A stretch of DNA of 64,000 nucleotides from Rhodocyclaceae bacterium (GTDB lineage: Bacteria; Pseudomonadota; Gammaproteobacteria; Burkholderiales; Rhodocyclaceae): positions 930,001-994,000 of the forward strand of contig JADJEF010000018.1 of NCBI GenBank assembly GCA_016702335.1, written 5' to 3'. A model generated the notes under the pieces. The model was not told the DNA's origin and did not search any database. It saw nothing but the letters and a program-made list of their open reading frames with translations. The translations under genes and the position numbers were made by a program. Of this stretch, positions 44,477 through 53,625 are shown one piece after another (position 1 is the stretch's first letter; each line of letters starts with the position of its first letter).

Positions 44477-45175
44477 ATGAACTTCGCCACCCTGCCACGC
44501 GGTTTTCACTTCGATGCCTTCCGGCGCATCTCCCCCGTGAACGAAGACAGCCTGTGGGACATCATCTTCGCGCGTAATGCTCACCACATTACGGTAAAGC
44601 GGCGAGCCCCGGCCCTGGCGAATCTGCAGAAGATATTCTCCGCCACCTTTTGTCTGGCCAATCAGCGGGGCTTTGGCGCGATGAATCTGCGCGATCTATG
44701 CCGGGAGTCCGGCTTATCGATGGGCGGGCTGTACGGATACCTGCAAAGCAAAGATCAGCTTTCGGCCATGATCGAAGATGTGATCCGGTATTTGTGCGAG
44801 CAGTTGCCCGGTTGGTTCGATCACGTCTCCGACACCACAGATCAGGTCGAAGCGATCTTGCGAGCGCACATCTACCTCTCGGAAATGCTGCACCCGTGGT
44901 TCTTTTTTGTGTACCTCGAAGCCCGCACAGTACCGACCGCTCAACGCAAGCAGGCCATTGCTGCAGAGCTGGCTATTGAATCGCACCTTGCCCGCTTGCT
45001 CGGTCAAGAAAGCAGGCTATCTAACGCTCAGGACCGCTTGCTGGCCGCACACGCGATGGCGCTGATCCAGGACTGGCATCTCAAGCGCTGGAAATACCGC
45101 AGGGAAAAGATCAGCATTGATGCGTTTGCCGATAGTGTCATTGCGCTGGTGCGGGCACGGCTGACTGGGGCGTAA
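44477..45175 (+). CDS. TetR/AcrR-family transcriptional regulator
   Basis: About 232 residues from ATG 44477 (TTG at 44474 is in frame). A TetR helix-turn-helix is seen as LQKIFSATFCLANQRGFGAMNLRDLCRESGLSMGGLYGYLQSKDQL at about residues 48-95, preceded by an unusual 45-residue N-terminal extension. The C-terminal ligand domain follows. Divergent from the acyl-CoA dehydrogenase gene and probably its repressor, responding to an acyl-CoA; this is inference from position. Confidence 0.85.
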   Translation: MNFATLPRGFHFDAFRRISPVNEDSLWDIIFARNAHHITVKRRAPALANLQKIFSATFCLANQRGFGAMNLRDLCRESGLSMGGLYGYLQSKDQLSAMIEDVIRYLCEQLPGWFDHVSDTTDQVEAILRAHIYLSEMLHPWFFFVYLEARTVPTAQRKQAIAAELAIESHLARLLGQESRLSNAQDRLLAAHAMALIQDWHLKRWKYRREKISIDAFADSVIALVRARLTGA

Positions 45176-45284
45176 CGCCTATTGGTTCCTGCTCGGCGTG
45201 GTCACAAGCGCAAGAGCGCAGCGAGAACCTTCGTCCAGCGCCGGCGCGGACCGGTTGCCCAAACACTCGCGGGCTAACGGTAAT

Positions 45285-46782
45285 TCAACTTACGGTGACC
45301 GACACCTCTTTCTTGCGCCGCTGCCGCTTGATGCGCTGAATGCAGTCTTCCAACGTCTGACCGATGATGGTCTGGTCGCGAATGGCCATAATTTTTGGCC
45401 AGGTCGCGCGTTCGCCATCGAGCACCCATTCGCGGTAACGTGCGTGCGACATGTCACCCACCAGATGCGCATAGTGAGTCGGGCGGAAGGGCGGATGGAT
45501 GGTCACGTCGCCGTAGTACTGCTGCTCGACCACCGCTGCTGCCGAGTCGAGCACCTGCTTTGAGCAAGCCCTGCCCCAAGCCATAGGCGGAGAGATTAAG
45601 CACCTGCTTGCTGCGATGTTGCACTTCGCTCTTGACTACCTCGCCCAGAAAACTGATCCAGCCGGCCTGGCGCGTCTGGTCGGCGATGAAGGGCACCACG
45701 TGCGGATTGGTCTGGCTGACAATGTGATGATTGACGTTGTAAAGCTCGGCCAGGCGGCGCGTGGGCAAGTCGCTCTTGAGGGAACCATCAACCCACTGCA
45801 CCGACGGCATGTAGGGGCGATATTCGCCGCTGCCGTCCTTGCTCATCAGCGTCACCGGCGGAAACAGTCCGGGCACGGCGCACGAGGCCATGACGGCGCT
45901 CCACAAGGTGAGGTGCGGCGTAGTCAGGTAATTGAGCAGACGCGGCTGATGGTGCGGGTCGGTCGGCGAGACGGTGATGTTCATGATGCGACGGCTACGC
46001 CGGTAGGCCTCCTCAAAGGTGTACTCGCCGATGTTTTTACGCAGAAACGCTTCAAGCTGGGCCGGGTCCATCAGGGCTTTGTTGCGCCAGATGTCGCCCA
46101 GATCGAAGCGCCGCCACACATGCAGATCGAGCGCCTCGCCGCTGAAAACGCCGGGGAGTTCGCTATCGATCCGCGAACAGACCAGTGAGCCCATGATCGA
46201 GCCGGCACTCGAGCCCGAGATCACCCGCGGCAGCAGCTTCTGCTCAAACAAGGCCTTGAGCACGCCCATGTGAAACATGCCCATATTGGCGCCACCCGAG
46301 AGCAGCAGCGCCGAGCGGCCGAAGCTGTGCCCGGTGTTCTTGAAGAAGAGCAATTTCTCGGTGCCAGCCAGTTCAGCGATATCGTGATCGCAAAGGTAGT
46401 TGAGCTGGTTGTTAACCTCGGTGATGTAGTCGTCGATCAGGCGCTTGGTGCCGAAGTGCGTGTGCTTGTAGAGTTCCACATTGGAAAGATTGCCCAGATT
46501 GCGATGCAGTCCTTCACGCAGGCTGAAAATGATCTGGCCCCAGTCTTTGGATTTACGCCACGCCTGCAGGCGCGTCAGACGCTGCTCGATCATGCCGTGC
46601 TGAAAATACGGCGACACCGGATTGACCTTCCACGCCTCGTTGCGCTCCAGTTGATCCAACTCTTGCGCCAGGGCGCGCCAGGTATCGTAGTCGTGGGCGC
46701 CTTCGATTCGGTGACGAACCGTTTTGATGCGCTCGCGCTTTTCGTGGGCGTTGAGCGGCTTGCTGCTGGCGTGTTTGGTCAT
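45285..46782 (-). pseudogene. DUF3336-patatin phospholipase family protein, frameshifted
   Basis: The frame from ATG 46782 has an N-terminal DUF3336-type region (RIKTVRHRIEGAHDYDTWRALAQELDQLE), then a patatin domain with ALLLSGGANMGMFHMGVLKALFE (oxyanion loop, about residue 160), the nucleophile VISGSSAGSIMGSLV (GxSxG, about 190) and SVQWVDGSLKSDLP (catalytic Asp). After EVQHRSKQVLNLSAYGLGQGLL it goes out of frame. A second frame supplies SKQVLDSAAAVVEQQYYGDVTIHP and EWVLDGERATWPKIMAIRDQTIIGQTLEDCIQR to 45285, which is the family C-terminus. An extra A in the AAA run near 45563 explains the shift. If corrected it is about 498 residues. Confidence 0.85.
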
Positions 46783-46831
46783 GGGTAGCGCATCTTCAAT
46801 GAACGAATAGCGTTATTGTTACAGATGATGC

Positions 46832-46859
46832 GCAAGTCGGCGCTGGTGATACGGCGGAT
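46832..46859 (+). repeat. Interspersed element, copy 11 (intergenic, one-base insertion)
   Basis: Consensus with one extra G before the final AT (28 bases), tetranucleotide TGAT. It is in the divergent region between the patatin gene (start 46782) and the small acidic protein (start 46923). Confidence 0.85.
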
Positions 46860-46922
46860 CATGCTGACTAATGGCGGCGAATGACGGCTACACTGCCCCA
46901 CCCAATTCAGGAGTCACGACAA

Positions 46923-47150
46923 ATGACCAGCACAATCAGCGTAGAACTTACTCTCGAACAACTTGAAACCATTGCCGATGCACTGGAATTCACCGGCAAG
47001 GTCATCGAAGAAGACCTCGAAGAATGCGAGGCCGGCTCCGAAGAGTGCGAAGCCCTGTCCGCTGACCTGCACGACGTATCGGAGGCACTGGAAATCATTG
47101 CCGATGCCATGGAACAGGTGGTTGAGGCCGAGACCGATGCCGACGACTGA
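46923..47150 (+). CDS. Small acidic hypothetical protein
   Basis: 75 residues from ATG 46923, which follows GGAGTCACGACAA. An earlier in-frame start (46881) would add 14 residues unlike the rest. The protein is strongly acidic and helical (LEQLETIADALEFTGKVIEEDLEECEAGSEECEALSADLHDVSEALEIIADAMEQVVEAE), probably a coiled coil or helical bundle. Two CE-x4-CE cysteine positions are seen. No family recognised. It is followed 21 bases later by a second small protein of the same direction. Confidence 0.65.
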   Translation: MTSTISVELTLEQLETIADALEFTGKVIEEDLEECEAGSEECEALSADLHDVSEALEIIADAMEQVVEAETDADD

Positions 47151-47171
47151 CCTGCCCCGCACCTCTCGCTC

Positions 47172-47600
47172 ATGACACTCGGAAAACTCAACGCCTCGAT
47201 CGGCCTGCTGATCGCAGCGCTCGTCAGCACTTACATCATCTACCGCCTGGTCGAGGCATCGGCCCCTTTGCCCACGCTCGTCAAGGTGAGCAATCTGGGT
47301 AATGTGGGCATTACCATCAATGAATTGCGCATTGGCGGGCATAGTGGCGGCGCCGACGCAGCCAGCCTGCCGCCACGAACGGCGCAGGGGGCTGTGTCGC
47401 TCTGGGAATCGAAAACCGTGTCGCTCGAACCCGGCCGCTCGATCGACATGACGCTCAAGGTAACGGGAGTGAATTCCGGCGTTACCTCATGCACCCTGCC
47501 GATGCGGCCACCAGGTGTCTGCTTCATTCAGGCCAGCTACCACGGCGTTGCCGATCTGCGCTGCGAATACGTCTGTGAAGGCGACGTAACGCCCGAGTAG
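47172..47600 (+). CDS. Hypothetical single-span membrane protein
   Basis: 142 residues. One N-terminal hydrophobic segment (LNASIGLLIAALVSTYIIYRLV, about residues 5-27) anchors an extracytoplasmic domain that looks beta-rich, with cysteines in SCTLPMRPPGVCF and LRCEYVCEGD that could form two disulfides. No family recognised. Convergent with secF; a terminator-like stem lies between. Confidence 0.65.
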   Translation: MTLGKLNASIGLLIAALVSTYIIYRLVEASAPLPTLVKVSNLGNVGITINELRIGGHSGGADAASLPPRTAQGAVSLWESKTVSLEPGRSIDMTLKVTGVNSGVTSCTLPMRPPGVCFIQASYHGVADLRCEYVCEGDVTPE

Positions 47601-47605
47601 TACTA

Positions 47606-47627
47606 CCCCTGCTTGCGCAGGGGAGCG
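47606..47627. terminator. Hairpin terminator between the membrane protein gene and secF
   Basis: CCCCTGC (47606-47612), loop TTGC, GCAGGGG (47617-47623): a perfect seven-base stem. The T tail is weak (AGCGTTTT). It lies in the 37-base gap between two convergent genes. Confidence 0.6.
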
Positions 47628-47637
47628 TTTTCGGCAA

Positions 47638-48615
47638 TCAGACCACGATCTCCTGCTTCTCCACCTTGGCCTTGATGAACTGCTCGCGCGAAACCCCTAA
47701 CCACATGACCAGCGGTGCCGCCACAAGTACCGACGAGTAAATGCCGAAGCAGATGCCGATGGTAAGCGCCAGCGCAAAGTAGTGCAGTGCCGGGCCGCCA
47801 AAGATCAGCATCGAGGTGACCATCAACTGTGTTGAACCGTGGGTAATGATGGTGCGTGAGATGGTGCTGGTGATCGCATGGTCCAGTACTTCCGGGATGG
47901 TCAAGCCACGCTTGCGGCTATTTTTCAAGGTCTCACGCACACGGTCAAAGACCACGACAGACTCATTGACTGAGTAGCCCAGCACAGCCAAAACAGCCGC
48001 CAGCACAGGCAGCGAAAATTCCCACCGGAAGAGCGCGAAGAAGCCCAGGATAATAATCACGTCATGAAGATTGGCGATGATGGCTGCAACCGCGAAGCGC
48101 CACTCGAACCGGAAGGCCAGATAGATCATGATGCCCATAACCACCAGCAGTAGGGCCAGCGCACCATCTTCAGCAAGCTCTTTGCCCACCTGCGGCCCGA
48201 CGAACTCGACACGTTTGAGCTCGGGCGCTCCCACCGTCGCCGCCCCAATCGCCGCCTCACCAGTGCCGACTTGCGGTACTTTGGTCAGCGACGCCAGCAC
48301 CCGCTCACCCACACGGGTAAGGTCGGCTTCCTTGCTGACGGGCACGCGAATCAGCACATCGCGCGAGGTGCCGAAATTCTGCACCTGAGTGTCGACAAAA
48401 CCTTCAGCCGCCAGTTGCTTGCGCAGGATTTCAAGATCCGGTGCTTCCTTGTAAGCAACCTCAAGCAAGGTACCGCCAGTGAATTCCACTGACAAGTTCA
48501 GGCCTTTGGTGGCGAGGAAAAATACGGCAAGCAGAAAGGTGACCAACGAAATGACGTTGAACACCAGCGCCCGGCGCATGAAGGGGATGTCTTTGCGGAT
48601 GCGGAAAAATTCCAT
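47638..48615 (-). CDS. secF: Protein translocase subunit SecF, carrying an element insertion
   Basis: 325 residues. SecF works with SecD in proton-driven late translocation. Six membrane segments are expected; the start IDFIRKDIPFMRRALVFN-like MEFFRIRKDIPFMRRALVFNVISLV and the conserved VEFTGGTLLEVAY (first periplasmic domain), VGYSVNESVVVFDRVRE and the last segments are present. Residues 114-123, QVGTGEAAIG, come from element copy 12 in the periplasmic loop, at a site where relatives differ. It lies 32 bases after secD. Confidence 0.95.
   Translation of the reverse strand: MEFFRIRKDIPFMRRALVFNVISLVTFLLAVFFLATKGLNLSVEFTGGTLLEVAYKEAPDLEILRKQLAAEGFVDTQVQNFGTSRDVLIRVPVSKEADLTRVGERVLASLTKVPQVGTGEAAIGAATVGAPELKRVEFVGPQVGKELAEDGALALLLVVMGIMIYLAFRFEWRFAVAAIIANLHDVIIILGFFALFRWEFSLPVLAAVLAVLGYSVNESVVVFDRVRETLKNSRKRGLTIPEVLDHAITSTISRTIITHGSTQLMVTSMLIFGGPALHYFALALTIGICFGIYSSVLVAAPLVMWLGVSREQFIKAKVEKQEIVV
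48248..48274 (-). repeat. Interspersed 27-base element, copy 12 (inside secF)
   Basis: 25 of 27 consensus positions: GGCACTGG and GGCGGCGAT differ by one base each; tetranucleotide TGAG. Read sense and in frame as QVGTGEAAI within the periplasmic domain. Confidence 0.8.
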
Positions 48616-48647
48616 GATCGCTTACCTGTAACGTGTCATCGCTAGGT

Positions 48648-50525
48648 TTATTTGGTGCTGATGCCCGGCTTCCACACCGTGCCAATGCTCACTGATTCGA
48701 GTTTGCGCCGGTTGCCGTAAATCGCATTCACAAGCGCGCGCGAGACAACGACCGAACTGAAGATCGAAGTCAGGATGCCCAGGCAATGCACTACCGCAAA
48801 GCCGCGCACCGGGCCGGACCCAAATATCAGGAGCGCGATGCCGGCGATCAGTGTGGTGATGTTGGAGTCGAGAATCGTCCCCCAGGCGCGCTCATAGCCT
48901 GCCATGATCGAGGCTTGCGGTGTATTGCCGCCGCGCAGTTCTTCGCGGATGCGCTCGTTGATCAGTACGTTGGCGTCAATGGCCATACCCAAGGTGAGCG
49001 CAATAGCGGCAATGCCCGGCAGCGTCAGCGTAGCCTGCAACAGCGACAGCAAGGCAATCAGGAAAAGCACGTTGGCCGAGAGCGCAATGACCGAAACGAT
49101 ACCGAAGAGCATGTAGTAGCCGATCATGAAGATCGAAAGGGCGATGAAACCGTACAACGTTGAGCTAAACCCTTTGGCGATGTTGTCGGCACCAAGGCTG
49201 GGGCCGATGGTGCGCTCTTCGATGATGTCCATCGGTGCCGCCAATGAGCCCGCGCGCAACAGCAGGGCGACATCATTGGCTTCGACCGTGCTCATACTTC
49301 CCGAAATCTGAACTCGCCCGCCGCCGATCTCGGTGCGGATGACCGGCGCAGTGACCACCTCACCCTTGCCCTTTTCGATGAGCAGGATAGCCATGCGCTT
49401 GCCCACGTTCTCGCGCGTGATCTCTTTGAAGATGCGCGCGCCGGCCGAGTCGAGCGACAAATGCACCGCCGCTTCGTTGGTCTGCGAATCAAAGCCGGGT
49501 TGGGCGTCGGTCAGGCGCTCACCGGTCAGCACCACGGCTTTCTTGACCAGCAGGCCGCGGCCACCGCGCTCAACGTAGTACTCGGTGCCCAGCGGCGGCT
49601 GACCGGCTTCGGCGGCGGCCATGATGCTGGCGTTACCACTGGCCTCGTCGTCCACCAGACGCACTTCCAGCGTCGCGGTACGGCCGAGAATGTCTTTGGC
49701 CTTGGCCGTGTCTTGTACACCGGGCAGTTGCACCACGATACGGTCGACGCCCTGCTGCTGAATCACCGGCTCGGCAACACCCAGTTCATTGATGCGGTTG
49801 TGCAGCGTGGTGATGTTCTGCTTGATGGCGAATTCCTGAATGCGCTTTTGTGCCTCGGTCTTGAATACGCCGACCAGACGCAAGTCGTCGCCACTGCCAC
49901 TTTCACTCCAGGTGAAGTCAGGCTGACTATCCCCCAGAAGATCACGCGCCTTGTTCAGGGTTTCGGGCTCACGCAGGCGAATGACCAAGTTCTGTCCTTC
50001 ACGCGCAATGCCGCCATGCCGCAGATTTTTCTCGCGCAAGAAGCTGCGCACATCGGCACCGACCGAATCCACACGCTTGGTCAATGCGCCTTTCATGTCC
50101 ACCTGCAGCAGGAAATGCACGCCGCCGCGCAAGTCCAGGCCCAAATACATGGGCTGAGCCCCCATATTGCTCAGCCAATTGGGCGAATTGCTGACCAGAT
50201 TGAGCGCCACGCTGTAGACCGCGTTCGCCGGGTCCGGGTTGAGCGTCTTCTCGATAATGTCGCGCGCTTTCAATTGATCGTCGGTCGACCCCAGGCGGGC
50301 TCGAATACTCTGCTGATCAAGCGTCAGGCGCTTGGGTGTCACGCCCCCTGTGACCAGCGCCTCCTCCACCCGGCCCAGCAGGCCCTGATCTACCTTGACC
50401 GTGGCCCTGACGCTGGCAACCTGCACTGCCGGCGCTTCGCCGAAGAAATTAGGCAGGGTGTAAAGAAAGCCGAGCACCAGAGCGATGCCGACAATCAGGT
50501 TCTTCCAAAGGGGATAACGATTCAT
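48648..50525 (-). CDS. secD: Protein translocase subunit SecD
   Basis: About 625 residues from ATG 50525 (an in-frame start at 50573 adds 16 residues and is not preferred). Starts MNRYPLWKNLIVGIALVLGFLYTLPNFF with the first membrane segment. The large periplasmic P1 domain has LGLDLRGGVHFLLQVD, and the later domain has IVVQLPGVQDTAKAKDILGRTATLEVRLVDD. The C-terminal membrane part has LTLGMAIDANVLINERIREELR and FGSGPVRGFAVVHCLGILTS. Together with SecF and YajC it forms the SecDF-YajC complex. Confidence 0.97.
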   Translation of the reverse strand: MNRYPLWKNLIVGIALVLGFLYTLPNFFGEAPAVQVASVRATVKVDQGLLGRVEEALVTGGVTPKRLTLDQQSIRARLGSTDDQLKARDIIEKTLNPDPANAVYSVALNLVSNSPNWLSNMGAQPMYLGLDLRGGVHFLLQVDMKGALTKRVDSVGADVRSFLREKNLRHGGIAREGQNLVIRLREPETLNKARDLLGDSQPDFTWSESGSGDDLRLVGVFKTEAQKRIQEFAIKQNITTLHNRINELGVAEPVIQQQGVDRIVVQLPGVQDTAKAKDILGRTATLEVRLVDDEASGNASIMAAAEAGQPPLGTEYYVERGGRGLLVKKAVVLTGERLTDAQPGFDSQTNEAAVHLSLDSAGARIFKEITRENVGKRMAILLIEKGKGEVVTAPVIRTEIGGGRVQISGSMSTVEANDVALLLRAGSLAAPMDIIEERTIGPSLGADNIAKGFSSTLYGFIALSIFMIGYYMLFGIVSVIALSANVLFLIALLSLLQATLTLPGIAAIALTLGMAIDANVLINERIREELRGGNTPQASIMAGYERAWGTILDSNITTLIAGIALLIFGSGPVRGFAVVHCLGILTSIFSSVVVSRALVNAIYGNRRKLESVSIGTVWKPGISTK

Positions 50526-50593
50526 GGGCGGGAGACGAAAGTAGAAAGCCGGGATAGGTGACGTGCCGGGCACGCCACCCCTGCGGACGGGTA

Positions 50594-50944
50594 TTACAGG
50601 TTCTTGAGCGAACCCTTGGGCAACACGGTAGCAACGGCGGATTTCTGCACCGTCAACGCCACCGGCGCTTCCTTGCCACCGTCGAAATTGGCAACATCAA
50701 CATGCAGGTAGTTTTCGCCCACCTTGGAAATACGCCCCACGATACCGCCCTGGGTCACCACCTCGTCGCCCTTGGCCAGTTCGGACACCATCTTCTGGTG
50801 CTCCTTGGCCTTCTTCATCTGCGGCCGGATCATGACGAACCAGAGCACGATGAACATGATGACGATGGGCAGCATGCCCATCAGGCCACCGGTCGGGTCG
50901 GCGGCGGCACCCGCTGCTTGCGCGTAAGCATTTGATATAAACAC
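50594..50944 (-). CDS. yajC: Preprotein translocase subunit YajC
   Basis: 116 residues, a single N-terminal membrane segment (LMGMLPIVIMFIVLWFVMIRPQMKKAKEHQKM, about residues 20-45) followed by a cytoplasmic beta domain with VSELAKGDEVVTQGGIVGRISKVGENYLHVDVA. YajC is an accessory part of SecDF. It lies 68 bases upstream of secD on the same strand, the usual order. Confidence 0.95.
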   Translation of the reverse strand: MFISNAYAQAAGAAADPTGGLMGMLPIVIMFIVLWFVMIRPQMKKAKEHQKMVSELAKGDEVVTQGGIVGRISKVGENYLHVDVANFDGGKEAPVALTVQKSAVATVLPKGSLKNL

Positions 50945-50979
50945 AAAAACTCCAATGAATGATCAAGAAAGCCGGCGGA

Positions 50980-52113
50980 TTATACGCATTCGCCCGCGCC
51001 CGCCCTCCTGTCGTCGGCAAAGCGTCGCCGGAACTCGGTAAAAGTACCGGCGGCAATGGCCTCGCGCATCTCGCGCATCAGCACCTGGTAATAGTGCAGG
51101 TTGTGGATGGTATTGAGTCGCGCGCTGAGTATTTCACCAATGCGGTGCAGATGATGCAGGTAGGAACGGGTGAAGTTCTGGCAGGTGTAGCAGTCGCAGG
51201 TAGGGTCGAGCGGACGGGTGTCAAGCTTGAAGCGGGCGTTCTTGATCTTGACGTCGCCCCAGCGTGTGAACAGCCAGCCATTGCGTGCGTTGCGCGTGGG
51301 CATCACGCAGTCGAACATGTCGATGCCGTGACTGACGCCATAGACCAGATCTTCCGGCGTGCCCACGCCCATCAGGTAACGCGCCTTGTCGGCAGGCAGT
51401 TTGGGCGCGGTCAGCGCCAGCACACGATGAAACTCGTCTTTCGGCTCGCCGACCGAAAGGCCGCCGATCGCGTAATGATCAAAGCCAATCTCGGTGAGCC
51501 CGGCAATCGACTCGTCACGCAGATCTTCGTGCATGCCGCCCTGCACGATGCCGAACAGGGCGTTAGGGCGCTGTTCTGTGACATTCAAACGGTTGAACTC
51601 ATCGCGCGAGCGCTGAGCCCAGCGCAAGGACAGGCGCATCGACTCGGCGGCGGTCTTGTGGTCGGCCGGATACGGTGTGCACTCGTCGAAAATCATGACC
51701 ACATCGGAATTGAGCACCTTCTGAATGCGCATCGACTCCTCGGGTGTCAGAAACAGCTTGTCGCCATTGATCGGTGAGGCAAACTTGACGCCCTCTTCGG
51801 TGATTTTGCGCAGATCGCCGAGGCTGAACACCTGAAACCCGCCCGAATCCGTGAGGATTGGGCCATCCCAGCCCATGAAGCGATGCAGGCCCCCATGCGC
51901 CCCAATGACCTCCAGCCCCGGACGCAGCCAGAGGTGAAAGGTATTGCCGAGCACAATCTGGGCCCCCATGGCCTTGAGCTCATTGGGCGCCATGGCCTTG
52001 ACCGTGCCGTAGGTGCCCACCGGCATGAAAGCGGGGGTGTCGGCAACGCCGTGATTGAGAGTCAGGCGGCCTCGGCGGGCGGCGCCGTCACTGGCCAAAA
52101 GTTCGTAGCTCAT
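50980..52113 (-). CDS. tgt: tRNA-guanine transglycosylase
   Basis: About 377 residues from ATG 52113. Tgt swaps guanine 34 for preQ1 in tRNAs with GUN anticodons during queuosine synthesis. The PMPVGT start region (TPAFMPVGTYGTVKAMAPNEL), catalytic Asp in ILTDSGGFQVFSL, ALFGIVQGGMHEDLR, YAIGGLSVGE, and the zinc ligands in RPLDPTCDCYTCQNFTRSYLHHL are visible. A longer reading from 52173 adds 20 residues with no family match. It ends 35 bases before yajC and is divergent from the parDE promoter. Confidence 0.96.
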   Translation of the reverse strand: MSYELLASDGAARRGRLTLNHGVADTPAFMPVGTYGTVKAMAPNELKAMGAQIVLGNTFHLWLRPGLEVIGAHGGLHRFMGWDGPILTDSGGFQVFSLGDLRKITEEGVKFASPINGDKLFLTPEESMRIQKVLNSDVVMIFDECTPYPADHKTAAESMRLSLRWAQRSRDEFNRLNVTEQRPNALFGIVQGGMHEDLRDESIAGLTEIGFDHYAIGGLSVGEPKDEFHRVLALTAPKLPADKARYLMGVGTPEDLVYGVSHGIDMFDCVMPTRNARNGWLFTRWGDVKIKNARFKLDTRPLDPTCDCYTCQNFTRSYLHHLHRIGEILSARLNTIHNLHYYQVLMREMREAIAAGTFTEFRRRFADDRRAGAGECV

Positions 52114-52153
52114 TGAAGTTTGTGCAGTATCAAAAAGTTTTCTTTGGGGGATT

Positions 52154-52189
52154 TTGACGTAAATTCGCACCAATAGTATGATAAATCAT
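52154..52189 (+). promoter_or_regulatory. parDE promoter with operator dyad
   Basis: TTGACG at 52154-52159 and TATGAT at 52177-52182 are separated by 17 bases, a good sigma-70 promoter. ATGAT-AA-ATCAT at 52178-52189 is a perfect dyad overlapping the -10 box, the kind of site that a ParD/RHH antitoxin would occupy for autorepression. The GGAG ribosome binding site of parD follows. Confidence 0.75.
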
Positions 52190-52209
52190 CTTCCTAATCG
52201 GAGCCGACC

Positions 52210-52455
52210 ATGTCCACCGTGCGAAAAACCATCCCCCTCACCGACCAGCAGGACAACTGGATAAAGGCCCAAATTCAGGCGGGGCATTACACCAACGACA
52301 GTGAATACATTCGCGACCTGATTCGCCGCGAACAGGAACGTTCGGCGCAAGTGGAGACCCTGCGTGCGGCGCTCATTGAAGGCGAAAACAGCGGTACGCC
52401 GCAACCCTTCGATATGCAGGCATTCAAGGCGCGGATGCTGACGTCGCATGGCTGA
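52210..52455 (+). CDS. parD: ParD-family antitoxin
   Basis: 81 residues. The N-terminal part STVRKTIPLTDQQDNWIKAQIQAGHYTNDSEYIRDLIRREQER fits a ribbon-helix-helix DNA-binding domain of ParD type, and the C-terminal helix and tail wrap the toxin. It precedes parE with an eight-base overlap (52448-52455), the usual arrangement. Probably autoregulates through the dyad at 52178-52189. Confidence 0.9.
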   Translation: MSTVRKTIPLTDQQDNWIKAQIQAGHYTNDSEYIRDLIRREQERSAQVETLRAALIEGENSGTPQPFDMQAFKARMLTSHG

Positions 52456-52747
52456 ATTTCGTCTTACGCCAGCAGCCTTGCGTGATCTTGAAGAGATATG
52501 GCTCTACACGAAACAGCAGTGGGGTATCGCGCAAGCCGCCCTCTACCTCGATGCGCTGAACCGTGCTTTTGAAGCTATGGCGCAGGCACCGCTTTCTGTC
52601 CCTGCTTGCGAGAACATCCGGCCAGGGTATCGGCGGCGGCAGGTGGAGCACCATGCGGTGTACTACCGCGTTGAAGATGGCGCAGTGCCGATGGTCACTG
52701 TGGTCCGCGTGCTGCATGAGCGCATGGATGCATCCCGCCATCTTTAG
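52448..52747 (+). CDS. parE: ParE-family toxin (RelE/ParE)
   Basis: 99 residues. FRLTPAALRDLEEIWLYTKQQWGIAQAALYLDALNRAFEAMAQAP and later VEHHAVYYRVEDGAVPMVTVVRVLHERMDASRHL match the ParE fold; the C-terminal VLHERMD helps distinguish it from RelE-type mRNA nucleases. ParE toxins inhibit DNA gyrase. The stop at 52745-52747 overlaps the end of the damaged queA frame on the opposite strand. The TA pair has been placed between tgt and queA, which are normally adjacent. Confidence 0.9.
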   Translation: MAEFRLTPAALRDLEEIWLYTKQQWGIAQAALYLDALNRAFEAMAQAPLSVPACENIRPGYRRRQVEHHAVYYRVEDGAVPMVTVVRVLHERMDASRHL

Positions 52748-53619
52748 GCTAACCTACTCTGACCGCTCCAGCAGCATGGCATCGCCATAACTGAAGAAAC
52801 GGTACTGCTGGGAAACAGCATGGGCATACGCGGCGCGAATACGCTCGACGCCAGCAAAGTGGTGCTGCCCACCGCCACCACGCGCCCTCGGCGCGCACGG
52901 GTGCGGGCAATCGCGTCGGCGGTCGCCGCGGGGATGGTGTACAGTTCGCTGTGCATGCGATGCTCGCGGATGTCATGCACGCGCACCGGCTGAAAGGTGC
53001 CGGCACCGACATGCAGGGTGACTTCAGCGCGCTCGATGCCGCGCTCGGCCAGGCGCGAGAATAGCGCCTCGTCGAAATGCAGGCCAGCCGTGGGAGCCGC
53101 CACCGAGCCTTTTTCCCGGGCGAAGACGGTTTGATAGCGCGCTTCGTCAGCGTCGCCGGCGGCACGCTCAATGTAGGGCGGCAAGGGCAGCCGGCCATAG
53201 CGTTCCAGCAGTTCGACGACCGGGCCGGAAAAGCGCAGGCGGTAGAACTCCCCTTCCCTGCCCAGCACTTCGACCTGCAGACTGTCTTCCAGCTCCAGCA
53301 CGCTACCCGGCTTGGGCGGTTTGCTTGCGCGCACCTGCGCCAGCACCTCGCAGTCGCTGGTCACACGCTCGACCAGCACCTCGATCTGGCCGCCGCTGGC
53401 CTTGCGTCCGAAAAGACGTGCGTGCAGCACGCGGGTATCGTTCACCACCAGCAGATCGCCGGGCTGCAGCAGGTCGGGCAAGTCACGAAAATGGCGATCA
53501 TGCATGCCGTCGTCGGCCACCTGCAGCAGACGACTGGCTGCCCGATCGGGCAACGGAGCTTGCGCGATCAGGTCCGGCGGCAGGTGAAAGTCAAAATCAT
53601 CAAGTGTCAGCAAGCGCAT
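52744..53619 (-). pseudogene. queA: S-adenosylmethionine:tRNA ribosyltransferase-isomerase QueA, internally deleted
   Basis: QueA transfers and isomerises the ribosyl group of SAM onto preQ1 in tRNA. The frame from 53619 is normal from MRLLTLDDFDFHLPPDLIAQ through GLHFDEALFSRLAERGIE and VVAVGSTT, then jumps. After TTTGCTGG the next genuine segment is the family C-terminus, RIRAAYAHAVSQQYRFFSYGDAMLLERSE, which is present in another frame and would end near 52754. About 50 residues that include the YPGYRF and TNFHLPKSTL motifs are missing. The deletion is out of frame, so the translated product ends in unrelated residues. QueA is therefore very likely inactive, unless the assembly is wrong here. 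It lies next to parDE. Confidence 0.88.
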
Positions 53620-53625
53620 GGGTGT

